This document shows positions 1 to 7,961 of a DNA stretch of 16,562 nt, piece after piece. The stretch covers positions 165,966 to 182,527 of the forward strand of contig NW_019091605.1 of assembly GCF_001949145.1 (NCBI RefSeq), read 5' to 3'. Numbering within the stretch: position 1 is the first letter of the stretch; each line of letters begins with the position of its first letter. The position numbers were made by a program, and so were the translations under genes. Below the pieces are notes generated by a model. That model did not search any database, was not told the origin of the DNA, and saw only the letters and a list, made by a program, of their open reading frames with translations. The DNA comes from Acanthaster planci. Taxonomy: Eukaryota > Echinodermata > Asteroidea > Valvatida > Acanthasteridae.

Positions 1-196
1 TGTACGCACGTCTTGCAGCTAATGTGGCAGGGCCTGCAAATATTGCTCTCGTAGTCTGGGTAGTAGCCTGAAATGCACTCCTCGGCGCACTCATTGTGCT
101 CGTTCAGGAAACGGTCGTAATCGCACCGCTGGCAGTCGCTGGCCCCTGGCCCCTTGCACGCGATACAGGTGTCATGGCAGTTGCTGCAGCCTCCAT
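1..196 (-). CDS. PCSK5-like: Convertase exon 9 in this window (FU repeats 13 and start of 14), runs off the left edge
   Basis: The exon opens after the acceptor tctccctgtgtcag. Its first two bases (AT) complete an Asp codon begun by the G that ends the preceding exon. It reads 64 full codons with no stop. Repeat 13 begins CSNCHDTCIACKGPG, with the family spacing C-x2-C-x3-C-x2-C, and continues through CQRC, a Cys pair near ECAEEC and the aromatic GYYPDYE. Repeat 14 begins CRPCHISCKTCV at the window edge. No donor is visible, so the exon continues beyond base 1. The repeat count is therefore a minimum. A membrane anchor, as in long PC5/6, could follow further downstream but cannot be seen here. 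Confidence 0.88.
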
Positions 197-1223
197 CTGA
201 CACAGGGAGAAGGAGGACAAGAGGGCACCAGTGATATGCGGGCTGTGAGCGGTGACTCTCGACGGTGGTGGGTGGTCGCCCTCCCACGCACGATAGAGAG
301 ACGTTCAGGTAAAATCTCCCATAATCAACTGGCGGGGAGGCTCTACTGCTAAAAGTGCATTGTTTTTTTGCGGAGTGCATCCGGTAATGTCATGGTTCTC
401 CTTGGGCTTATCTTGCAGTTTTTGGGCTGTTATTGTTTGACCAGAATGAGCATCAAATTGCCAGGGCAACTGAAGACCTTTCAAAGAATCACGCACACTG
501 AATTCTCTAGGACCCCCCCACCTTTTTGTCAGGATGCCAAACTGAATGATACCTTACAACTAAAGGTAGGGATTCATGTTTCATTTGAAAAACGTTTGGA
601 AAACTTTCCCACATTGTCTAAACAGTTAGCCAACACTTTACAGAAGCTGCCGCCGCATACCTCGGTGTTTTGCATAATTGTATAGTTCAACAATGCACAA
701 TGTAAATACGTAGATTAATGTTGCGGCATTTAAAACGAGCAATGTTTACTGTTTTAGGATCCATTTTTTTCTCAAAAAGTACATGGATGCCGAAAATGAA
801 AAGCGTTCTGAGATACATATTACATTTTTAATACAGGCATTGTTTAAAATAAAAATGAACACCAGATTGCGTCAATAAAAATGTCAGATCTCTAAAAAGG
901 GAGGTTCTGTTTCAACATTTGGGAAAATCTGTAAACGGGTTTGGTACTCGTTTCGTTTAAATGTTTAAACATGCAAACGTCCATCTTTAGCTACAACAGG
1001 TACTCACGGTCTTTCTAAGACAAACCACAAAAGAAAAAAATCACTAATTTGGGCCTCAACATTCATTTTGTAGATCTTGTCGTACTCTACTCTGGACACA
1101 GTTCTCTCTGAGTCAATCGTCCCATCTTCTGTCACTCCTTTCCCCCACATGCTTTTTGACTTCTGGATCAATTTCTGATTGCTTCACTATGCCGGACAGG
1201 GTTCCCACTTCTGGCCGACTTAC
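197..1223 (-). other. Intron, 1027 bp, no further gene recognised
   Basis: The donor is GTAAGT, just below base 1224, and the acceptor ends at 197. The interior is AT-rich. A plus-strand frame at 368-685 (105 codons) starts with a hydrophobic stretch, but I recognise no domain in it. It lies entirely inside this intron and shows no codon pattern that sets it apart. I treat it as chance. Confidence 0.75.
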
Positions 1224-1421
1224 CTCCGTCCTGGTAGGTCCGGGCCGGGCAATCGCCGGGCTGGCAGCGGCTGCCGACGAGCCTCAAGCCTTCGCTGCAC
1301 GACAGGCAGTCGTCGGAGAAGGGCCCGTCGCACGTGCCGCAGGTTGGGAAGCACCTCAAGCACTGCTGCTCGCCTTCGTCTCCAAACGTCCCTGAAGGGC
1401 AGTCGCTCAAACACTGATTAT
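1224..1421 (-). CDS. PCSK5-like: Convertase exon 8 in this window (end of FU repeat 11, repeat 12)
   Basis: This is 198 bp with phase 1 at both ends, so it could be skipped or duplicated without changing frame. It follows the acceptor tctgtgtcttctgttcag. It opens with the second half of repeat 11 (NQCLSDCPSGTFGDEGEQQ), then gives repeat 12 starting CLRCFPTCGTCDGPF, with DCLSC and the closing CQPGDCPARTYQDG. The donor is GTAAGT. The first two bases, AT, complete an Asp codon with the G from the preceding exon. The spacing C-x2-C-x3-C-x2-C and the aromatic residue before the next repeat are the standard FU signature. The role is structural, as part of the surface-binding tail. Confidence 0.9.
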
Positions 1422-1894
1422 CTGAACAGAAGACACAGAAGTCAGGACTAGTTGGACATCAAGGGGCGGTGGTGGTTGAGGGGGACATTGCCCCTCCCCC
1501 AAGTTTCTCTTCCCCCTCCCCCCCTTTGGGACCTTCCCTTCCACAATGTACCTGCAGATTAAATCTACTGATTTCCCTCACAGTTCAAAATCAGAATAAT
1601 TAAAAGAGGACAGTGCAAGTTTGCTTCTTTCTTGGCTTGTAGAAATCATATATTTTGGTCCCTCCCCAGAAAAGATCTTTCTTTTCCTTCCCATTTGCTT
1701 CTCCACCCAAATCCAAGAGTCTTGGAACGCGCCACAGCTGACACGAGACAGTTCGAGAGTTGGAGTTTAGTATATACTGTATATGCGTCCAGTCATGAGT
1801 CAAAAGTTTATTTCCCGCACCCATGAACTAATTCCAGTGGGATTCTCGTGATGTGGCCTGCCTCATCTGCCTGTTCTTGTATTCATTGTCTTAC
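1422..1894 (-). other. Intron, 473 bp
   Basis: The donor is GTAAGA below base 1895 and there is a clean pyrimidine-rich acceptor at 1422. The stretch near 1490-1530 is C-rich on the plus strand. I see no gene, RNA or mobile element in it. Confidence 0.8.
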
Positions 1895-2137
1895 CAGACC
1901 AGAACAGATCCCCGTCGCAGGTCTCACAGGCACGGGCTCCGGGGCCGCTGCAGGACCGACAGCTGGAGTGGCAGTCCTTACATCGCCAGTCACTTCGGTC
2001 TGTGTATGTAGTATAGGGGCAGTGGCTGTCGCAGGTCGAGTCATCGTAGAGAAACCGATTCTCGTAGCACGAGGTGCAGTCCTGGCTGGATAGCCCATCG
2101 CACGTCTTGCACGATGGGTTGCAGCGCACGCATTTCC
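1895..2137 (-). CDS. PCSK5-like: Convertase exon 7 in this window (FU repeat 10 and first half of 11)
   Basis: This is 243 bp with phase 1 at both ends, preceded by the acceptor ttttctcatctttgcag and closed by the donor GTAAGA. The first two bases (GG) complete an Arg codon with the C from the exon before. Repeat 10 reads CVRCNPSCKTCDGLSSQDC, then CTSC and HCPYTTYTDR. Repeat 11 begins CKDCHSSCRSCSGPGARAC. Repeat 11 is divided between this exon and the next at about its midpoint, so exon boundaries do not match repeat boundaries. NPS occurs here, but proline in the middle position rules it out as a glycosylation sequon. Confidence 0.91.
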
Positions 2138-2709
2138 CTGCAAAGATGAGAAAATGGGAAGGTTACGCAATCCGCCTCGAGCAGAAGCACCCCGTCATTG
2201 GTTGAAGAGAGCCCTGTTGGTGGAGAACATTCATTTTGTTGGTAGCGATGCAACTTTAATACATGCATTTCATAGTTGTTAGTGAACTAGTGAAAAGCAC
2301 TTCCCACCAGAGGAACCTGTTTCAAGGAAAATTGCGCCCTCTCTTGGTCCAGCTCAGGGATCAGTGTCCAGGACCCAAAATACTTTGGTGTCACTGTTTT
2401 GTGACCATAATCATGTTTTCTGTTGTCAAGTCCATACAAGTTGAGCGCACACATACCGGTATGAGTTTTGCTGTCTCCAAGGATTTCCAATTTTCAAATA
2501 GTTGAAGTAAAAGTGGGCAAAAATATTACCGAGACTGAGGACAAGTACAGGTGTCTTTCAGCAAAATCTTAATATTTTGACAGGTTTATGCAACGAAAAA
2601 AGACACAAAGTTTTATCACTGAAGATGAACGAACACCAACAAACATCATGTCAAGAATATCTCATGAACAGAAGTGGAAAAATAAACATCCGAGCAAACT
2701 GTCACTTAC
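2138..2709 (-). other. Intron, 572 bp
   Basis: The donor is GTAAGT below base 2710 and the acceptor ends at 2138. It is AT-rich, with short chance frames on both strands. I see no gene, RNA or repeat in it. Confidence 0.8.
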
Positions 2710-3048
2710 GAATACTGTCATCTGTGAAGTAGCCCTGTCCACAGCTGTCCACACAGTCAAAGTCCTGCAGGTATTTGCTTGCATTGCAAGAACTGCACCT
2801 GTCTTCAAACCCGTCCACGCACTCTTTACATTTTGCCTCACAATGGGACCCTTCTCGCTCGTCGCAGGAACCTCGGTTGAGCTGGAAACCCTGGTAGCAG
2901 GACAGACAGTCGTTGACCTCCGATCCGGTGCAGGTCTTGCAGGTCTCGTCGCATTCCCCACACGTGAGGGTGTCCCGGTCCTCGTAACGACCCTCAGGGC
3001 AGAAGGGCACGCAGGCGCCCTCTAGGAGGTAGCGTAGATCGTCGGTCA
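2710..3048 (-). CDS. PCSK5-like: Convertase exon 6 in this window (end of FU repeat 7, irregular repeats 8 and 9)
   Basis: This is 339 bp with phase 1 at both ends. The acceptor is tttttctccttctctgggtag and the donor is GTAAGT. The first bases (TG) complete a Met codon with the A from exon 5. It finishes repeat 7 (ACVPFCPEGRYEDRD), then gives repeat 8, CGECDETCKTCTGSEVNDC with CLSC. Repeat 8 ends oddly: after GSC it runs DEREGSHCEAKCKEC with no aromatic closing segment, so repeats 8 and 9 are run together. Repeat 9 is short (CKECVDGFEDRCSSC, then CVDSCGQGYFTDD) and lacks the usual C-x3-C-x2-C start. One N-glycosylation sequon, NAS, is visible in repeat 9. The exon is otherwise open and family-like, so the irregularity appears to be real structure and not a frame error. 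Confidence 0.9.
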
Positions 3049-3075
3049 CTACCCAGAGAAGGAGAAAAAGGCAGA

Positions 3076-3666
3076 GTGTCAAACACTGCCGGTTGTATCA
3101 CGCTCAACTACACAACTTCACTGATCATGGAAAGTTGCTCATTTAGAACTCTTCATTCAGAACTCTACTTTCCAAGTAGAGAGACGATGACAAATGCTAC
3201 TATGTGCGGCATTTGGAGACCTAGAGGGTGCAGAGCTGGAATAAAAAAGGCTCGACAGATCCGGGTTAACATTGGAAACAGACCTGTGAAACTCTGTCAG
3301 AATGTCAATACAGAAAACAATATTATTGTTCCCGTTTTGAAGAAGCAGTCTTGCACTAAAGTGCACTGTCTACTGCTCACTAATATAGGATCTTTGATAC
3401 CCAAGCATGATGACTTATTTGTGACAATTAAAACAGACAACATCCAGCTTGCTGTTTAGACAGAAACGTGGGTGAAAGGTGACACACCTTCTTCTGCTTT
3501 GTCAATTCCTGGATTTGAATAGTTTCGGAAGGATCATACTCATCAAAGAGGAGGAGGTGTTGCCATATAAATACATTCGGATTTTAAACCTCTTCAAGTT
3601 GATTCATGTTACACCCCGGATCATCTTGAAATTTTGTGGTTACAATACAACTTTAAGCAGTCCTGA
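3076..3666 (+). pseudogene. LINE lead region and endonuclease remnant
   Basis: A single plus-strand frame carries the CR1-like lead (WRPRGCRAG, then KARQIRVNIGNRPV) and the apurinic-endonuclease fold. Endonuclease-like pieces include DDLFVTIKTDNIQLAV, TETWVKGDTPSSALSIPGF, FRKDHTHQRGGGVAI and DHLEILWLQYNF. Four in-frame stops interrupt it, at 3457, 3520, 3568 and 3664, and the second half of the domain is not recoverable. The true 5' limit is probably between 3150 and 3220. The piece cannot encode an active nuclease. Confidence 0.75.
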
Positions 3667-3782
3667 ATCAGTGCCAACATAAGGTTGAAATAATTTTTGA
3701 TCCGATTTCATTCAGTGATCACAGGACTGTTGTTACGAACACGAAACAAAGCATGCTTGAATAACCATCTCAGAGAGTTACA

Positions 3783-4337
3783 ATGCTTCCATTTATTCAG
3801 ATTCTAATATCTGCAGCTTTGGACAGTGGATCACTTCTACAAGTTGGAGTCACCTTAAACTATGATGATGCTAACGGCATGTCGAATGATTTCAGCTCAA
3901 CACTTCAGTACGCTTCTTCTTCATGCTTCCCCCAGATTACTGTCAAACGGCAATCCAGCGACAAACCTTGGATCACCAACCGTTTATTATCACTCACTGT
4001 ACGTCAAAACGCTAATAAATCTGGTGATATCACTCTGTATAGAAGTCTTTGAAACAAAGTTCAAAGAGAGATCAAATCCTGTCAAAGTACATTCTATTCT
4101 CGTAAAGTTGCTAACCTGAGGAATCAACGGACAGGACCATGGCACCAACAGGTGAGGCATCTCAGTGGCCTCAACAGTCAATTCCCTTACTTGGTAGTGA
4201 AATGTCACCAACCGCCCAAGCTGATACGATCAACAATCATTTCACTCCCATCTGTTCGTCTCTTCCACCACTGCATCATAGTTTGTTACCAGCATTCCTT
4301 CCTTCCCTCACCCCCCACCCGTCATCCAGGACTATGA
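3783..4337 (+). pseudogene. LINE linker between endonuclease and reverse transcriptase
   Basis: One frame runs across this stretch with a single stop at 4050. It contains SSCFPQITVKRQSSDKPWIT, then GDITLYRSL, NKVQREIKSC, TFYSRKVANLRNQ and GPWHQQVRHLSGL. This matches the linker of CR1-like elements, where a conserved DKPW(I/M)T and a basic helix precede the reverse transcriptase. The frame then changes at about 4320, where the start of the reverse transcriptase is read in the next register. Confidence 0.72.
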
Positions 4338-5129
4338 GGTTTACTGGGAACTCCGCCGCCTTAAACTGTCAAAAGCCTCTTACTTGGATGACCTGCCAAC
4401 AAAGCTCATTCATGAATTCGCTGCTGAAATGGCTACTCCGTTGTCTCAAATCTTGTTTGTTGCCTACTTTCAGGCAATTTTTCTGATCCATGGAAACATT
4501 CCTTAATAACTCCTGTTCCTACGGTGAAACCTTGTCAGTAGTTAGATCAGTTAAGACCAATATCACTTACTCCTATTTTTGCTAAGTTGTTTGAAAGGTT
4601 TTTAGCCAAATGGATAATAAACGACATATCATCTATAACTGACGAACAACACTTTGGGAATATCAAAGGCTCGTCAACAACTCACTATTTAATCAGTCTT
4701 ACAAATACCATTTTGAGTGGAACCGATAAACCTAATTATGTGGCTTCAATCTGTGCAACAGATTTTACCAAAGCTTTTGACAATATAGATCCCACAAACT
4801 TAGTGCGATGTGATGTAAATCCAGCTCTCATTTCAGTTATTTGTAATTATTTCGAAACTAGATCCCAGCTTGTCTATATTGGTGCCAGTGTGTCGCACAC
4901 TTCAACAGTAACTTGTGGTGTCCCTCAGGGAACCATATTGGGACCGATCCTGTTTTTAGCTATGATTAATGATGCTGCTGTCACCACTCCACTTAGATGG
5001 AAGTATGAAGATGATCTTACTGTTGCTGATATAAGAAAATTCTCTGATCCTGCAGGTTTTGAACGACATTTCCAGCATTTGTTCTTGGTCCCAGCAAAAT
5101 CATACGAAACCCAAACCAGACAAGTGTAA
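4321..5129 (+). pseudogene. LINE reverse transcriptase remnant, core still open
   Basis: The amino end (YWELRRLKLSKASYLDDLPT, 4321-4503) is in one frame and ends at a stop. After a decayed gap the frame changes, and from about 4533 a frame of roughly 200 codons runs to 5129. From its alternative start at 4587, motif A has Asp59 in TDFTKAFD, motif B is GVPQG at 111-115 and motif C is YEDD at 140-143. The catalytic Asp triad is therefore intact, with Glu in the second position of YxDD. HFGNIKGSSTTHYL is the CR1-type motif 1 region. The 3' end of the frame shifts out of register near FLVPAKSYETQ. The domain is truncated and its element is inactive. Confidence 0.85.
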
Positions 5130-5390
5130 GGTCATTCATATCTCCTTTTTAAAAAGACAGATTACTTGGCCGAATATATCTATGGGTACGTCAGTTTTAG
5201 AATGCGGGGAGTTTTAAATTACTGGGTGTTACTATTCAATCCAATTGTGCCAATTTAAAATGGGCAATATATGTGGGACACATTACTTGTATGGGTGCCA
5301 AGAGATTACACATCTAATGTATTCTTAAAAGGTTCAATGCCCCCATTGCAGATCTTGTCACGATTTATCCGATGTACATACATGTACATT
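5090..5390 (+). pseudogene. LINE post-RT tail, first part, frameshifted
   Basis: Past the reverse transcriptase, short plus-strand pieces continue the element in shifted frames: KPDKCKVIHISFLKRQITWP, then KLLGVTIQSN, LKWAIYVGHI and CILKRFNAPIADLVTIYPMY. This is the region between the reverse transcriptase and the conserved RPxLEYxxPVW motif in CR1-like proteins. The match stops at about 5385, in the middle of the MY-I-RP motif. That motif resumes 1.1 kb later at 6495. Confidence 0.7.
5379..5390. repeat. Left copy of 12-bp direct repeat TACATGTACATT
   Basis: This is identical to 6498-6509 and lies at the point where the LINE coding similarity stops. It is a candidate target-site duplication for the nested segment. 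The repeat is itself palindromic and low in complexity, and similar TACATGTA tracts occur elsewhere in the window, so coincidence or microhomology is possible. Confidence 0.5.
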
Positions 5391-6497
5391 GTCACAGAAT
5401 TCCTTTTAGCGTACAAAACTGTCTATTTTACCTCTCAGAAGACTTGTACGTGTTTATGTTTGACGGTGTCGTTGGTCATAGTCACATCTTTTGTTGGTCT
5501 AAGGTTGAATGGTCTCAGTCTAAGAGAAGGTTAAAGGTACGTTCGTCGTGGGAAAATTTTGAATAGGTTTGGGGTTCTTAGGACTTCTGGAGCGGTGTGA
5601 TGGCACTAGGTGATTGTCTTTTTTTAAATATATGATGCAGTAGCAGGCCAGAAAAGCGAATACGATTTATTAAGGGTGCTGAAATATTTTCCTACCCATC
5701 CAATCTTGGATTTTGTGCATGTTAGTTTCAAGATTCTGCACTGATGAGAGGCTTGGGAAAAGAGCAGACGTTCTTTCCATTTGATTTATGAGCTAGGAGA
5801 CTTCTCCTGTGACTGTAAATTTGATGAATTAAATTTGAATTTATACCCCTGCAATAAGTGGGTGATTACAGCATAAGGTACGTTATATGAGTGATTCCTT
5901 TATATCAAAGAGCGCATTTAGTAAATATTGACAGGATAAGGAACCCTATTCTTTGAAATTTGGCCTTACAGTTACTCGAGTTTTGCACTGAAATGACCTT
6001 TGATTTAAGTATGAAAGGTTAGTTGTTTCTCACAGTATTTCATGGATTGGGAAACTAACTTAAATCTGTGCTGATTAATGAAGTTTTATTGAATGTGGAT
6101 CGTTAGAAATGACGAGATCTTTTACAGTTAATTAGTTGAATTTAGTCAAGTGCCAACCACCAGTAACGAGTACCAGTACCTCTACTGTACAGTACCATTT
6201 CATGATTCGATTGAGAGTTAGGATTTTGATTGATTGAAAAATTGGTTGCTGTTGTGATTTAAATATTGTATGTAAATATTGTATTAAGCAGTGTGCACAG
6301 ATTTGATTTTTATAACCATTGACGTTGAGCTGTCTTCATATTGTATTAAAATACTGAGTACTAGTCAGACCATAATGAACCTTGGACTTCTTATTCCTCA
6401 TTCGAGCATGTGAACTAAATAAGCTATCACCCTTCTTCAAGAAAACCATTTTCTTCTCGGGGTCGTTTGACTCCACGGGGTCATTCTGACATAAATG
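5391..6497 (+). mobile_element. Unclassified 1.1 kb segment nested in the LINE
   Basis: The segment splits the LINE tail exactly between YPMYI (about 5385) and YIRPSLEYTSPVW (6498 onward). Both edges carry the same 12 bases, TACATGTACATT (5379-5390 and 6498-6509), which could be a target-site duplication or microhomology. The segment is AT-rich with a run of T near 5620 and no recognisable transposase or reverse transcriptase. An open stretch to about 5566 has no domain I know. Terminal inverted repeats were not evident. It may be a non-autonomous element, a partial copy of another LINE, or filler DNA from repair. Strand is arbitrary. Confidence 0.5.
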
Positions 6498-6873
6498 TAC
6501 ATGTACATTAGACCTTCTCTTGAGTATACCTCTCCAGTGTGGTCAAGTTCTCTGAACGTACAGCAATCTCAATGCATGGAAAGAATTCAAAAACGTGCTT
6601 GCCGTATAACTGTTGGTTATCCTGAGCATTTTGAATATTCTGCTACCCTCGATTATCTTCAATTGCCATCCTTGGAACAAGGAACATTCAGTTAATTGAG
6701 AAATTTGCAATGTCCCTTGTCGGATCCAAGCCCATGTCCATGTTACCCCCTCCTCATAATTCACAGTGTACTCGTACTCTTAGAAATACTAGTGGGCTTT
6801 TGGTCCCCTTTTTTTGTACAAACAGATATCAAAGATCTATTCCACAAATTCTTCACATCATTATTTGAAGCTT
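6495..6873 (+). pseudogene. LINE post-RT tail, second part
   Basis: The first frame gives MYIRPSLEYTSPVW-like sequence, RIQKRACRITVGYP and LDYLQLPSL. After a one-base shift at about 6672 the next frame continues with NIQLIEKFAMSLVGSK, MLPPPHN, TRTLRNTSGLLVPFFCTNRY and RSIPQILHIII, then a stop. This matches the extreme C-terminus of CR1-like proteins, in which an LPxLxxRR motif and the Arg-Tyr-x-x-S-x-I-P motif precede the end. The remaining 100 bases to about 6990 are AT-rich 3' untranslated sequence. Confidence 0.78.
6498..6509. repeat. Right copy of 12-bp direct repeat TACATGTACATT
   Basis: This is identical to 5379-5390 and lies where the LINE tail resumes in frame as YIRPSLEY. See the left copy for the caveats. 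Confidence 0.5.
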
Positions 6874-6999
6874 GTTTAGTCCCTATATATATATCTTTTT
6901 GATATTTTTATTATTGGTAAATATATAATTTGTTATCCAATCACTACAAATTTTCAAATTTCTGTACTGAATATTTATTAAACTGAAATAAAATAAAAA

Positions 7000-7824
7000 G
7001 AAAGACAGTAGAAATTCTCCATTTAATATCAGATGGTTCATTTTTGAACAATAACTCTCTTCCTTCCTTCAGGTGGTCCAGGTTTTATGACAATTTCATC
7101 CTTGTTGACAATACAGCCTCGACAGATATAAAGCTAGTGTTGTAATCAGGACCTCCTAAGATCACAAGACCCAACGAGACCATCGTAATACCAATGTAAG
7201 ACCTGCAGCCTGAATCCAAGTCACTAGCTATTCAAATGAACGGCGACAACGGCATCCCTCGCTCACTGTTCACCCTGATACCATGGATACTTGTGTCCGG
7301 TCTCGGGAACAGTCTTGTGCATGGTCTCAACTACAACACTGTACAATTTTAGTCGACCACATCCTCAACATCACTTTTGGTGACTGCCCCACTGCTTTCG
7401 CTGTAGCAACACTGCTACAGTAGAGGCCAGCAACACACTTCAAGGAATGCCTTGCTGAATCCTTTGATGTGAAAATGGCACCATCTCATTCACTGATGGT
7501 GGTATTCATATACATGTATATCTGACTGACGGACCTAGCATAACACTCACAGGGCTGAGGTTCCTGAAATGATAAAATATCCTTCCATGCCTACTGTGCC
7601 CTCATGTACAGAGTATAGAGTGCTTGCATGGTGCACCATGATGGAGGACAGTTTCTGTTTTTTACATGCAGTGATAATGAAAGTACACAAAGTCTACTTA
7701 TGAACATCACACGGGGCCACCTGTCTGCCCTCAAAGATAGTGCACCTTGTATGTACTCTACTGGTGTATCCACATGTGCGAGTAGCAAACACAAGTGTAA
7801 GAGTTGAAAAGAATTTCTACTTAC
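7000..7824. other. Intron remainder with unrecognised coding-like relics
   Basis: This segment is less AT-rich than its surroundings. Several short frames look like protein but do not join. On the plus strand one frame runs through VDHILNITFGDCPTAFAVAT near 7350-7420, another reads NGTISFTDGGIHIHVYLTDG near 7475-7535, and a third covers roughly 7615-7806. On the minus strand 7088-7231 reads GITMVSLGLVILGGPDYNT and then FISVEAV, which faintly resembles a kelch blade. An exact 8-bp stem with a 4-base loop lies at 7401-7420. I do not recognise a family. It may be an old retrocopy or an unknown repeat. Confidence 0.3.
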
Positions 7825-7961
7825 TTCGTTTACAGCTGGTACAGGCTTCCGGTCCACTGCCCATGCAAGTCTCACACAGGAAATGACAGTCCAGGCACTT
7901 GCCTTCGTGCTCGTAGCTTCCCTCACTGCAGCCTGTCTTACACTGCCCATCAACCAGTGAG
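7825..7961 (-). CDS. PCSK5-like: Convertase exon 5 in this window (end of FU repeat 6, start of 7)
   Basis: This is 137 bp, entering in phase 2 and leaving in phase 1. The acceptor is ttcctattctcaacag and the donor is GTAAGT. The first base (C) completes a Phe codon with the TT of the preceding exon. It reads SLVDGQCKTGCSEGSYEHEG, closing repeat 6, then opens repeat 7 with CLDCHFLCETCMGSGPEAC and CTSCKR. The exon is short and lies between two large introns, but the spacing C-x2-C-x3-C-x2-C and the phase fit on both sides support it. Unlike exons 4, 6, 7 and 8 it is not frame-neutral, so skipping it alone would break the frame. Confidence 0.87.

Larger units (their letters stand above)
3170..6990 (+). 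mobile_element. Degenerate CR1-like non-LTR retrotransposon, antisense to the host gene
   Basis: Reading plus-strand frames in order gives: an arginine-rich lead with RPRGCRAG near 3220; an endonuclease remnant with TETW and RGGGVAI; a linker with SDKPWIT and NKVQREIKSC; a reverse transcriptase with LRPISLTPIFAKLFERF, DFTKAFDNID, GVPQGTILGP and YEDDL; then the C-terminal tail with IRPSLEYTSPVW and RIQKRACRI. This order and these motifs are those of the CR1/L2 group. Several stops and frame changes show it is dead. An AT-rich, A-ending stretch near 6960-7005 may be its 3' end. No target-site duplication for the whole element was found, so both outer limits are approximate. A foreign segment interrupts it at about 5391-6497. 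Confidence 0.85.
3049..7824 (-). other. Intron, 4776 bp, largest in the window, hosts a decayed CR1-like LINE
   Basis: The donor is GTAAGT below base 7825 and the acceptor is at 3049. About 3.8 kb of its length is accounted for by the plus-strand retroelement and the insert nested in it. Without these it would be about 1 kb, similar to its neighbours. The remainder at 7000-7824 is described separately. Confidence 0.85.

Noticed and set aside
305-496. Minus-strand frame ending in LIMGDFT, similar to the GDFN motif of LINE endonucleases
   Set aside because: Only a few residues match, and no other endonuclease motif lies upstream or downstream in any frame.
368-685. Plus-strand frame of 105 codons with a hydrophobic start
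   Set aside because: It lies in an intron, matches no family I know, and has no visible promoter or splice context. Chance explains it.
7401-7420. Perfect 8-bp stem with 4-base loop as a terminator or regulatory hairpin
   Set aside because: The window is eukaryotic, the hairpin has no U tract, and short perfect hairpins are expected by chance over 16 kb.
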